From contig NZ_CP193755.1 of the NCBI RefSeq assembly GCF_050847355.1, positions 2,418,001-2,482,000 on the forward strand: DNA of 64,000 bases. Reading direction: 5' to 3'. The position numbers and the translations under genes were made by a program. The notes beneath the pieces are model-generated. The model did not search any database, had not been told where the DNA came from, and saw only the letters and a program-made list of their open reading frames with translations. This DNA is from Limimaricola sp027213785. Its GTDB lineage: Bacteria; Pseudomonadota; Alphaproteobacteria; Rhodobacterales; Rhodobacteraceae. Every line of letters starts with the position of its first letter. The first letter of the stretch is position 1. This document shows positions 7,879-15,666 of this stretch, one piece after another.

Positions 7879-8852
7879 GATACGCCGCCATCCTCGCGCT
7901 TCTCGCCACGCCCGCGTTCGCACAGGGCCAAGGCGAGATCTGGGTCACCAACGAGAAAGACGACACGCTGAGCGTGATCGACGTCGCCACGCTGGAAGTG
8001 GTGCGCACCATCCCCACCGGCGAGAGGCCACGGGGGCTGACCTTCAGCCATGACTTCTCACGGCTCTACATCTGCGCCTCCGACAGCGATGCGGTGCAGG
8101 TTATGGACCCCGAGACCGGCGAGATCCTGCACGACCTGCCCTCCGGCGAGGACCCCGAGCAGTTCGTGCTGCACCCCGACGACCGGCGACTCTACATCGC
8201 CAACGAGGACGACGCGATCACCACCGTGGTCGACACCGAGACACGGTCGGTGATCGCCCAGATCGACGTCGGCATCGAGCCCGAGGGCATGGCGGTGAGC
8301 CCCGACGGCCGAATCGCCATCACCACTTCTGAGACGACCAACATGGCCCATTGGATTGACACCGAGACCGAGGCGCTGTTCGCCAACACGCTGGTCGACG
8401 CCCGCCCGCGCCATGCCGAGTTCGTCAAGGACGGCACCGAGCTGTGGGTTTCTGCCGAGATCGGCGGCACCATCTCGGTGTTCGACGTGGCCAGTCAGGG
8501 CGAGATCGCCAAGATTGGCTTCGAGATCGCGGGCATCCACCCCGACCGCATCCAGCCCGTGGGCTTCGAGCTGACGGCGGACGAATCCATCGCCTTCGTG
8601 GCGCTGGGGCCGTCGAACCACGTGGCGGTGGTGAACGCGGAGACCTATCGGGTCGAGGACTACATCCTGGTCGGCCGCCGCGTCTGGCACATGGCCTTCA
8701 ACGCCGACCGCTCGCTCCTCTTCACCACCAACGGTGTCTCCGGCGACGTGACCGTGATCGACGTCGCGAAACGCGAAGCCCTCAAGACCATCAAGGTCGG
8801 CCGCTTTCCCTGGGGCGCGGCCTTCCGTCCCGCCCAAGGAGACCCGGCATGA
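7875..8852 (+). CDS. YVTN-type beta-propeller protein, PQQ-catabolism associated
   Basis: A 325-residue periplasmic seven-bladed propeller protein with repeated blades of the type IWVTNEKDDTLSVIDVATLEVV, LYIANEDDAITTVVDTETRSV and ELWVSAEIGGTISVFDV. The leader MRYAAILALLATPAFA is cleavable. This matches the PQQ-dependent catabolism-associated beta-propeller family (TIGR03866-like) that always travels with the ABC genes around it. Its job is not known; a scaffold or metal-handling role is possible. It overlaps both neighbours by ATGA. Confidence 0.85.
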   Translation: MRYAAILALLATPAFAQGQGEIWVTNEKDDTLSVIDVATLEVVRTIPTGERPRGLTFSHDFSRLYICASDSDAVQVMDPETGEILHDLPSGEDPEQFVLHPDDRRLYIANEDDAITTVVDTETRSVIAQIDVGIEPEGMAVSPDGRIAITTSETTNMAHWIDTETEALFANTLVDARPRHAEFVKDGTELWVSAEIGGTISVFDVASQGEIAKIGFEIAGIHPDRIQPVGFELTADESIAFVALGPSNHVAVVNAETYRVEDYILVGRRVWHMAFNADRSLLFTTNGVSGDVTVIDVAKREALKTIKVGRFPWGAAFRPAQGDPA

Positions 8853-9286
8853 TCAGACCTTTCGCCATCGCGCTCGCGCTCGTCGCCCCGCCCGCCCTGG
8901 CCGACGACCATGACGAGGCCGGCTTCGGCCCGGCGGGCGTGCTGTCCTCGGGCAACAAGCACGACCTGCCGCCGATCCTGCTCTCGGCGGGGATGCCGCT
9001 GGCCGAGGCGCCGCTGACGCTCAGATCCGGCAGCTACTACGAGATCGAGATCGAGGCCGACGGCAGCCAGGAGCTGGCGCTGACAGCGCCCGAGTTCTTC
9101 CGCGCGATCTGGATCGACGAAATCGTCATCGAGGGGCTGGAGATCCGCCCGCTCGGCCTAGACAGCGTCGAGTTCGACGAGGCGGGGGTGATGGAGATCG
9201 GCTTTCTGGCGATCAAGCCCGGCCGCTACGAAATCCAGGTACCCGGCGGCGGCGAGAGCCAGCGCCTCGCCGTGACCATCGAATGA
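8849..9286 (+). CDS. small exported protein, cupredoxin-like fold possible
   Basis: A 145-residue protein with a clear signal peptide (MIRPFAIALALVAPPALA). The mature part is short, acidic and beta-rich, with the pattern YYEIEIEADGSQELALTAPEF and a C-terminal GFLAIKPGRYEIQVPG segment that looks like the last strands of a cupredoxin or plastocyanin-like domain. However, the usual Cys-His copper ligands are absent, so copper binding is not supported. It lies between the propeller and the ATPase with ATGA overlaps on both sides, so it belongs to the PQQ-ABC unit. I do not recognise a named family with certainty. Confidence 0.7.
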   Translation: MIRPFAIALALVAPPALADDHDEAGFGPAGVLSSGNKHDLPPILLSAGMPLAEAPLTLRSGSYYEIEIEADGSQELALTAPEFFRAIWIDEIVIEGLEIRPLGLDSVEFDEAGVMEIGFLAIKPGRYEIQVPGGGESQRLAVTIE

Positions 9287-10002
9287 GCGGGCTGGCGATT
9301 GAGGGGGTGAGCCACGATCACGGCGCGCGCCGCGCACTCGACGCCGTGTCGCTGCGGGTGGCGCCGGGGCAGTTCTGCGCGCTGCTGGGTCCCAATGGCG
9401 CTGGCAAGTCGACGCTGTTCTCGCTGCTGACCGGGCTTGCGGCGCTGCAAGCGGGGCGGATCGTGATCGCGGGGCACGACATCGCCCGCCGCCCACGCGC
9501 GGCGCTGACCCGGCTCGGGGTGGTGTTCCAGCAGGCTGCGCTCGATCCCGAGCTGCCGGTCATGGCCAATCTGCGCTACGCCGCCGCCCTGCACGGCATC
9601 GGCGGGCGCGAGGCGGGCCGCCGGATCGACGCAGCGCTGGCGCGGGTGTCAATGGCCGAGCGGGCGCGCGAGCGGGTGCGCGACCTCAACGGCGGCCACA
9701 GGCGCAGGGCCGAGATCGCCCGCGCGCTGTTACACGGGCCGTCGGTGCTGCTGCTCGACGAGCCTACGGTGGGCCTCGACGCGGCCAGCCGCGCGGCGAT
9801 CACCGCCCATGTCCACGACCTAACCGGACAGGGCGGGTTGACGGTGCTCTGGGCCACGCATCTGGCCGACGAGGTGGCGCCCGGCGATCAGGTGGCAGTG
9901 ATGCATCGCGGCCATATCCTGGCCTGTGCGGTGGCGCGCGACATCGCCCCCGAGGGCGATCTTGCGGCGCGGTTCCTAGCGATGACGGCGGAGCCGGCAT
10001 GA
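9283..10002 (+). CDS. ABC transporter ATP-binding protein, PQQ-alcohol system
   Basis: A 239-residue ABC ATPase with Walker A GPNGAGKST near residue 38, a Q-loop at VVFQQAAL, signature LNGGHRRRAEIARALL and Walker B VLLLDEPTVGLD, ending with the H-loop at ATH. The signature reads LNGGH instead of LSGGQ. The family match is TIGR03864-like (PQQ-associated ATPase, PedB-like). It pairs with the ABC-2 type permease that follows with an ATGA overlap, suggesting an exporter-type pump, although a binding protein is encoded in the same operon, an odd combination typical of this system. Confidence 0.9.
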   Translation: MSGLAIEGVSHDHGARRALDAVSLRVAPGQFCALLGPNGAGKSTLFSLLTGLAALQAGRIVIAGHDIARRPRAALTRLGVVFQQAALDPELPVMANLRYAAALHGIGGREAGRRIDAALARVSMAERARERVRDLNGGHRRRAEIARALLHGPSVLLLDEPTVGLDAASRAAITAHVHDLTGQGGLTVLWATHLADEVAPGDQVAVMHRGHILACAVARDIAPEGDLAARFLAMTAEPA

Positions 10003-10850
10003 CCGACACGGCGCTCTCCACGGCCTCCGCCGCCCATGCGCCGTGTCCCCGGCGCCCCGCCCCCCGGGCCTGGGCGCTGGCGATGGGCTGGATCGTGCGC
10101 CGCGAGGCGCTGAGATTTCTGGGTCAGCGCGCACGGCTAGTCTCGGCGCTGGTGCGGCCGCTGGTCTGGCTTCTGGTCTTCGCTGCCGGCTTCCGCGCCG
10201 CGCTGGGGCTGTCGATCACCCCGCCCTACCAGACCTACATCACCTACGAGACCTACATCCTGCCGGGCCTGTGCGCGATGATCCTGCTTTTCAATGGCAT
10301 GCAGTCCTCGCTGGGCTTGGTGCTCGACCGCGAGACTGGCACCATGCGGCTGCTGCTGACAGCGCCGCTGCCGCACTGGTGGCTCCTGACCTCCAAGCTG
10401 GTGGCCTCGACGCTAATCTCGGTACTGCAGGTCTATGCCTTTCTCGGCATCGCCGCCGCGCTGGGCCATGCCGATCCCGGATGGGGCTGGCTGCTGGCAC
10501 TGCCGACGCTATTCCTGTCGGGGCTGATGCTCGGCGCGCTGGGGCTGGCGCTTTCGAGCACGGTGCGGCAGCTTGAGAACTTCGCCGGCGTGATGAACTT
10601 CGTGATCTTCCCGATGTTCTTCCTGTCCTCGGCGCTCTACCCGCTGTGGAAGATGGCCGAGGCCAGCGCGCTCCTGCGCGATATCTGCGCCGCCAACCCC
10701 TTTACCCACGCGGTCGAGGCGATCCGCTTCGCGCTGCACGGCCAGGCCAACTGGCCGGCAATGGGTTGGGTGGCGCTGGCGGGGGCCGTGTTCCTCGGGC
10801 TGGCGCTGGCGGGGTTCGAAGCCGGGCGCGGTCGCAGGCGGGCACGCTAA
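9999..10850 (+). CDS. ABC-2 type permease, PQQ-alcohol system
   Basis: A 283-residue inner-membrane protein with about six hydrophobic spans and the ABC-2 permease layout seen in drug and polysaccharide exporters; the segment LVLDRETGTMRLLLTAPLP is the typical cytoplasmic coupling region. It matches the permease that accompanies PQQ alcohol dehydrogenases (PedC-like). It is last in the operon; its stop is followed by a 292 nt intergenic region with a hairpin at 10942. Confidence 0.88.
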   Translation: MTDTALSTASAAHAPCPRRPAPRAWALAMGWIVRREALRFLGQRARLVSALVRPLVWLLVFAAGFRAALGLSITPPYQTYITYETYILPGLCAMILLFNGMQSSLGLVLDRETGTMRLLLTAPLPHWWLLTSKLVASTLISVLQVYAFLGIAAALGHADPGWGWLLALPTLFLSGLMLGALGLALSSTVRQLENFAGVMNFVIFPMFFLSSALYPLWKMAEASALLRDICAANPFTHAVEAIRFALHGQANWPAMGWVALAGAVFLGLALAGFEAGRGRRRAR

Positions 10851-10941
10851 GGCACTCGACCAAAGTCGGGGCTGCGTGCCACTTCAGGACGGGACAGGCT
10901 GACATCATCCCGAAAGCTTTCTTTCCACCTGCTGCCGACCC

Positions 10942-10970
10942 CGCCGCCCGCGTCTCTCCTGCGGGCGGCG
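10942..10970 (+). terminator. hairpin after the PQQ-ABC operon
   Basis: CGCCGCCCGC (10942-10951) and GCGGGCGGCG (10961-10970) form a perfect 10-bp GC stem with a 9 nt loop, about 90 nt after the permease stop. Only a weak T-rich tail follows (TTGGGCGTT), so it may be a terminator or an RNA-processing hairpin. A 10-bp palindrome GAAAGCTTTC lies just upstream at 10912-10921. Confidence 0.5.
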
Positions 10971-11012
10971 TTGGGCGTTGGCGTGGACCCTTCGACCGCT
11001 CGGCGCGGGCTA

Positions 11013-11081
11013 CGACCTTGGCAGGGGGGCGGGGCTACGACCATCGTCCGATTTCCGCGCCCCCTGCCCCGCGGCGATCAT
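11013..11081 (+). promoter_or_regulatory. alcohol dehydrogenase promoter with tandem CGACC boxes
   Basis: CTACGACC occurs twice, with CGACC at 11013 and 11038 (25 bp apart), and a further CGACC is at 10993. The downstream box CGACCATCGTCCGAT is followed, 32 nt after CGACCA, by GATCAT at 11076-11081, in the position occupied by TAGCCT at the other promoters of the locus. The leader to the ATG at 11143 would be about 55 nt. Confidence 0.45.
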
Positions 11082-11142
11082 GCAGGCGGCGCGAGGGGTT
11101 CTGACGGGGCCGCTGCCGCCGCCACATGGGAGGAGGACCCAC

Positions 11143-12927
11143 ATGAACCGCTTCATCGCCGCCGCCTGCGCCACGCTGATCGCAGGCACCGCCGCCCAAG
11201 CCGCACGGGCTCAGGTCACTGACGAGGACATCGCCAACGACGCCGCCACCGTAGAGGACGTGGTCACCAACGGCATGGGCCGCGGGCTGCAGCGCTACAG
11301 CCCGCTCGACACGCTCAACCGCGAGACGGTCGAATATCTCATCCCCGCCTGGGCCTTCAGCCTCGGCGGCGAGAAGCAGCGCGGCCAGGAGACCCAGCCG
11401 CTCGTGAAGGACGGGGTGATGTACATCACCGGCTCCTATTCGCGGCTCTATGCCATCGACGCCCGCACCGGGCAGGAGCTGTGGCAGTACGACGCCCGCC
11501 TGCCCGAAGGCATCCTGCCCTGCTGCGACGTGGTTAATCGTGGCGCGGCGCTCTGGGGCGACAAGGTCTATTTCGGCACGCTCGACGCGCGGCTGGTGGC
11601 GCTCGACGCCAAGACCGGCGACGTGGTCTGGAACAAGAAGATCGCCGACTACAAGGAAGGCTACAGCTACACCGCCGCGCCGCTGATCCATAACGGGCTG
11701 ATCATCACCGGCAATTCGGGCGGCGAATTCGGCATCGTCGGCGAGGTGCAGGCCCGCGACGCCGAGACCGGCGAGCTGGTCTGGACCCGGCCGATGATCG
11801 AGGGCCACATGGGCACGCTCAACGGCGAGGAATCGACCATGACCGGGACGCTGAACGCGACTTGGCCGGGCGACATGTGGAAGCAGGGCGGCGGCGCCAC
11901 CTGGCTCGGCGGCTCGTATGACGCCGAGACCGACACGCTGGTCTTCGGCGCCGGCAACCCCGCGCCCTGGAACAGCTGGCTGCGCAATGCGGGCGAGCCC
12001 GTCGAAGGCAACACCGGCGACAACCTCTACGCCGCCTCCCGCGTCGGCCTCGACCCGGCGACCGGCGAGATCAAGTGGCACTTCCAGACCACCCCGCGCG
12101 AGGGCTGGGATTTCGACGGCGTCAACGAGGTGGTGGGCTTCACCGACAAGGACGGCAACAAGCGCTACGGCACCGCCGACCGCAACGGCTTCTTCTACGT
12201 GCTCGACCGCGCCGATGGCGGCTATGTCGACGCCTTCCCCTTCGTGAAGGATATCACCTGGGCCGAGGGCATCGACGACACCGGCCGGCCGATCTTCGTC
12301 GAGGCCAACCGCCCCGGTCGCCCGGCCGAGCTGACCGGCGAGGCCAAGGGCGAGACGATTTTCGCCGCGCCGTCCTTCCTCGGCGGCAAGAACTGGATGC
12401 CGATGAGCTATTCGGAGAATACCGGCCTGTTCTACGTCCCCTCCAACGAATGGGGCATGGACATGTGGAACGAGCCGGTGACCTACAAGAAGGGCGCGGC
12501 CTACATGGGCGCGGGCTTCACCATCAAGCCGCTCTACGAGGACCATATCGGCAGCCTCAAGGCGATCGATCCCGCCACCGGCGAATGGGTGTGGGAGTTC
12601 AAAAACGAGGCCCCGCTCTGGGGGGGCGTGATGTCGACCAAGGGCGGTCTGGTGTTCACTGGCACCCCCGAGGGGCGGTTCATCGCCTTCGACGATGCCA
12701 CCGGCGAGGAGCTGTGGAGCTTCCAGACCGGCTCGGGCGTGGTCGGCCAGCCAATCACCTGGGAGCAGGATGGCGAGCAGTACGTCTCGGTGATCTCGGG
12801 CTGGGGCGGCGCGGTGCCGCTGTGGGGCGGGGAGGTGGCCAAGAAGGTCAACTTCCTCAATCAAGGTGCGACGCTGTGGACCTTCAAGCTGCCCAAAGCA
12901 TTGGCCGAGCTGGCCTCGACCCAGTAA
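11143..12927 (+). CDS. PQQ-dependent alcohol dehydrogenase with lanthanide-type signature
   Basis: A 594-residue periplasmic quinoprotein dehydrogenase of the methanol/ethanol family (ExaA/PedE/PedH/XoxF group), an eight-bladed propeller oxidising primary alcohols with PQQ. Visible features are a signal peptide to about residue 23, the adjacent-cysteine disulfide C127-C128, metal-site E195, N272 in GNPAPW, and catalytic D323 in GWDFDGVNE. The residue two after the catalytic Asp is D325. XoxF and PedH carry Asp there and coordinate lanthanides, whereas MxaF has Ala and ExaA has Ser. A lanthanide cofactor is therefore predicted but not proven. The ribosome binding site GGGAGGAGG precedes the ATG. 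Electrons probably pass to the cytochrome at 5885-6565. Confidence 0.93.
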   Translation: MNRFIAAACATLIAGTAAQAARAQVTDEDIANDAATVEDVVTNGMGRGLQRYSPLDTLNRETVEYLIPAWAFSLGGEKQRGQETQPLVKDGVMYITGSYSRLYAIDARTGQELWQYDARLPEGILPCCDVVNRGAALWGDKVYFGTLDARLVALDAKTGDVVWNKKIADYKEGYSYTAAPLIHNGLIITGNSGGEFGIVGEVQARDAETGELVWTRPMIEGHMGTLNGEESTMTGTLNATWPGDMWKQGGGATWLGGSYDAETDTLVFGAGNPAPWNSWLRNAGEPVEGNTGDNLYAASRVGLDPATGEIKWHFQTTPREGWDFDGVNEVVGFTDKDGNKRYGTADRNGFFYVLDRADGGYVDAFPFVKDITWAEGIDDTGRPIFVEANRPGRPAELTGEAKGETIFAAPSFLGGKNWMPMSYSENTGLFYVPSNEWGMDMWNEPVTYKKGAAYMGAGFTIKPLYEDHIGSLKAIDPATGEWVWEFKNEAPLWGGVMSTKGGLVFTGTPEGRFIAFDDATGEELWSFQTGSGVVGQPITWEQDGEQYVSVISGWGGAVPLWGGEVAKKVNFLNQGATLWTFKLPKALAELASTQ

Positions 12928-12947
12928 CCTGGCACTGCCTTGCCATT

Positions 12948-12982
12948 GCGACCGGCCGGCCCCCCGGCCGGTCGCATCCTTT
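12948..12982 (+). terminator. strong terminator after the alcohol dehydrogenase gene
   Basis: GCGACCGGCCGG (12948-12959) and CCGGCCGGTCGC (12964-12975) form a perfect 12-bp stem with a 4 nt C loop, followed by ATCCTTT. It lies 20 nt after the dehydrogenase stop and should insulate it from pqqA. Confidence 0.85.
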
Positions 12983-13439
12983 CGAGATCTCGACCTCAGC
13001 TAGCTAACATCACGACATGATCACCGGCGCGCGCTTGAAGTCCGAGGCGGGCCGCGTATTCGACGTCCGGCCGCAACTTTTATTTCCAATCAATGTCAGG
13101 CGATCCGGCGTTTTGCGGCATGTAACCTACCTGAGCGCCCGCGACACTGCAGTGTTCCTATAGTTGCATCCGCACATCCCGATCGGCACAAGGACATGGC
13201 TCCCTGCTCCTTCCGCATGCCTTGGCAGACCAGCATCCTTGAGTCCCCGAGTGGGCAGGTCTGGCACAACCGGCCGCGCCATGGGGCATGTGATGGTCAC
13301 GCTTGGCGCAAGGCCCGACGCCACATTGAGGCGTTGCCCCCGACCCTCGGTCATCTCGGGCACCGGCCAGGGCCGGCGCCGCAGCTGCAAGGCTCGACCG
13401 GCGCGCCGCGCTCTGTCGGCTGAGCGGCCCGGCGCTCTA
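12983..13439. other. non-coding region before the pqqA promoter
   Basis: About 450 nt without a convincing gene: frames here are short and arginine-rich, like shadows. It is noticeably less GC-rich around 13060-13160. A 12-bp palindrome ACACTGCAGTGT lies at 13144-13155; I cannot assign it a role. It could be the edge of a lost mobile element or a decayed gene. Confidence 0.4.
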
Positions 13440-13483
13440 CGACCATTTGACGATACCGCCCCGCCCCGCCGCGCTGCTAGCCT
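13440..13483 (+). promoter_or_regulatory. putative pqqA promoter, regulon type
   Basis: CGACCA (13440-13445) in CTACGACCATTTGACGAT is followed exactly 32 nt later by TAGCCT (13478-13483) inside GCTGCTAGCCTG, a 12-base match to the PQQ-ABC promoter at 6675-6686. The expected transcript start, near 13490, leaves a 66 nt leader with GGGAG before pqqA. Confidence 0.6.
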
Positions 13484-13555
13484 GACCCGAGGGACCGGCC
13501 CCCGGCCCCGCGCCGCCGCCGGGCGCACCGGCGGAGCCTTTGAAGGGAGTGCTGC

Positions 13556-13636
13556 ATGGCCTGGAAAGCCCCGAAGATCGTCGAAGTCGAAGCCGGCATG
13601 GAAATCAACATGTACGCCTGCGCCAAGCGCAAGTGA
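13556..13636 (+). CDS. pqqA: PQQ precursor peptide PqqA
   Basis: A 26-residue peptide beginning MAWKAPKIVEVEAG and ending in YACAKRK. PQQ is built from a Glu and a Tyr of this peptide; here they are E16 and Y20, separated by three residues as the family requires (EINMY). GGGAG lies just upstream of the ATG. The gene is 43 nt ahead of pqqB and is the first of an operon that carries all the biosynthetic functions plus two proteases. Confidence 0.96.
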   Translation: MAWKAPKIVEVEAGMEINMYACAKRK

Positions 13637-13679
13637 CCGGCGGCCGCGCCCGCCGCGACGCCTGGGGGAGGAGGCTCGC

Positions 13680-14603
13680 ATGCTGAGATTCATCACCCTG
13701 GGCTGCGCGGCGGGTGGCGGCTACCCGCAATGGAACTGCAACTGCGTCGGCTGCCGGGCCGCCCGCGCCGCGCCCGACACCCATGAGGGCCAGGCCGGGA
13801 TCGCCGCTTCGGTCGATGGCGAGCACTGGTTCCTGATCAACGCCTCGCCCGACATCCGCGCCCAGATCAACGCCACGCCCGCCCTGCACCCGCGCGCGGG
13901 CCGGCTGCGCGACACGCCGATCGCCGGCGTCATCCTCACCAATGGCGAAATCGACGCCGTCACCGGCCTCCTGTCGCTGCGCGAGGGCTCGCCCTTCGCG
14001 ATCCACGCCCATCCCCGCGTGTTGTCGGTGCTGGCCGAGAACCCGATCTTCGACGTGCTCGACCGCGCCCGCGTGCCGCGCCACGCCATCGCCCTCGACA
14101 CCCCCTTCGAGCCCGCCCTGCCCGACGGCACCCCCTCGGGGCTGATCGTCGAGGCCTTCGAGGTGCCGGGCAAGCCCGCCTGGCATCTCGAGGGCCGGGC
14201 CGAGCCGACCGAGGAGCGCCCCGGCGACACGCTCGGCCTGCGGCTGCGCGCCGCCACAGGCGGGCCGGAGGCCTTCATCATCGCCGCCTGCGGCCGGGTC
14301 ACCGAAGCCCTGCGCGATCGGCTGCGCGGCGCGGCGCTGGTGATGTTTGACGGCACGCTGTGGCATGATGACGAGCTGATCGACCAGGGGCTGGCCGCCA
14401 AGACCGGCCGCCGGATGGGCCATGTCTCGGTTTCCGGCCCCGAGGGCGCGATGGCCCGTCTGGAGGGTCTCGGCATCGCGCGAAAGCTGTTCGTCCACGT
14501 CAACAATTCCAATCCGATCCTGCGCCCCGGCACGCCCGAGCGCGCCGCGATCGAGGCCGCGGGCTGGCGCCTGCCCCGCGCCGGAGAGGAGATCGCGCCA
14601 TGA
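13680..14603 (+). CDS. pqqB: PQQ biosynthesis protein PqqB
   Basis: A 307-residue metallo-beta-lactamase-fold protein with the characteristic N-terminus LGCAAGGGYPQWNC and CNCVGCRAAR (two CxxC-like zinc-binding cysteines). PqqB hydroxylates the Glu-Tyr derived intermediate during PQQ synthesis. The start ATG at 13680 is preceded by GGGGGAGGAGGC; the frame runs farther upstream but through pqqA. It overlaps pqqC by ATGA. Confidence 0.95.
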   Translation: MLRFITLGCAAGGGYPQWNCNCVGCRAARAAPDTHEGQAGIAASVDGEHWFLINASPDIRAQINATPALHPRAGRLRDTPIAGVILTNGEIDAVTGLLSLREGSPFAIHAHPRVLSVLAENPIFDVLDRARVPRHAIALDTPFEPALPDGTPSGLIVEAFEVPGKPAWHLEGRAEPTEERPGDTLGLRLRAATGGPEAFIIAACGRVTEALRDRLRGAALVMFDGTLWHDDELIDQGLAAKTGRRMGHVSVSGPEGAMARLEGLGIARKLFVHVNNSNPILRPGTPERAAIEAAGWRLPRAGEEIAP

Positions 14604-15388
14604 ACGCCCATCAGCCCCCTGCCCCGGATTTCGACACGACCTTCCATTTCACGGGCGAGCCGCTCGACGACGCCGAGGCGCTGGAGCGCCGGCTGCGCGC
14701 CATAGGCGCGGCCCGCTACCACGACCGTCACCCGTTCCATCACCTGTTGCATGACGGCAAGCTCACCCTCGGCCAGGTCCAGGCTTGGGCGCTGAACCGC
14801 TGGTATTACCAGTCCTCGATCCCGATCAAGGACGCGCTGGTGATCTCGCGCTTCCGCGACCGGGCGCTGCGCCGCGAATGGCGCCACCGGATCGAGGACC
14901 ATGATGGCCGCGACAACGACGCCGGCGGCATCGACCGCTGGCTGCTCCTAACCACCGGCCTCGGCCTCGACCCCGACTACGTCACCTCGGCCCGCGGCGT
15001 GCTGCCCGCCACCCGCTTCGCGGTCGACGCCTATGTCAGTTTCGTCGCCACCCGCTCGCCGCTCGAGGCGATCGCCTCCTCGCTGACCGAGCTGTTCGCG
15101 CCGAACATCCACGAGCGGCGCATTTCCGGGATGCTGGAGAATTACGACTTCATCACCCCCGAGATCATGACCTATTTCAAGACCCGGCTCGGCCAGGCAC
15201 CGCGCGACGCGGGCTTCGCGCTCGACTACGTCAGGACCCACGCCCGCACGCCCGAGAGCCGCGCGCTGGTCTGCGAGGCGCTGGTGTTCAAGACCGAGGT
15301 GCTCTGGGTTCAGCTCGACGCGCTCTACCACGCCTATGTCACCGGCCACCCGCCGCCCGGCGCCTTCGTTCCGGAGGACGCCCCGTGA
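14600..15388 (+). CDS. pqqC: pyrroloquinoline-quinone synthase PqqC
   Basis: A 262-residue all-helical oxidase that performs the last step, ring closure and eight-electron oxidation to PQQ. Conserved blocks include YHDRHPFHHLLHDGKL, WALNRWYYQ and FAPNIHERRISGM. The length agrees with the family (about 250). The start overlaps the pqqB stop and the stop overlaps the pqqD GTG start. Confidence 0.96.
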   Translation: MNAHQPPAPDFDTTFHFTGEPLDDAEALERRLRAIGAARYHDRHPFHHLLHDGKLTLGQVQAWALNRWYYQSSIPIKDALVISRFRDRALRREWRHRIEDHDGRDNDAGGIDRWLLLTTGLGLDPDYVTSARGVLPATRFAVDAYVSFVATRSPLEAIASSLTELFAPNIHERRISGMLENYDFITPEIMTYFKTRLGQAPRDAGFALDYVRTHARTPESRALVCEALVFKTEVLWVQLDALYHAYVTGHPPPGAFVPEDAP

Positions 15389-15666
15389 CCCCCGACAGCC
15401 GCCCCGCCCTGCCCCGCTTCGTCAAGCTGCGCTTCGACCGCGCCCGCGACACCTGGCTGCTGCTCGCGCCCGAGCGGATCCTGATCCCCGACGAGATCGC
15501 GGTCGAGGTGCTGAAGCTCTGCGACGGCGAGGCGACGCTCGCGGCCATCGCCGCCACCCTCGCCGCCCGCTACGACGCCCCCGAACCCGAGATCCTCTCC
15601 GACATCACCGACATGCTGGCCGACCTCGAGGCCAAGGGCTTCCTGCGCGACCGCGAGGCGGCATGA
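15385..15666 (+). CDS. pqqD: PqqA-binding chaperone PqqD
   Basis: A 93-residue RiPP recognition element protein that presents PqqA to PqqE. It shows the family pattern FVKLRFDRARDTWLLLAPERI followed by LKLCDGEATLAAIAATLAARY and a C-terminal helix. The start is GTG with a GTGA overlap onto pqqC, consistent with the rest of the operon. It overlaps pqqE by ATGA. Confidence 0.95.
   Translation: MTPDSRPALPRFVKLRFDRARDTWLLLAPERILIPDEIAVEVLKLCDGEATLAAIAATLAARYDAPEPEILSDITDMLADLEAKGFLRDREAA

Noticed and set aside
11035..12864. A 609-codon minus-strand frame opposite the alcohol dehydrogenase
   Set aside because: It lies antisense to a gene with full family motifs and has no recognisable domain of its own.
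13127..13696. Open frames over the 13.1-13.6 kb intergenic region
   Set aside because: Arg/Ser-rich composition, no ribosome binding sites, and they overlap the pqqA promoter and pqqA itself.
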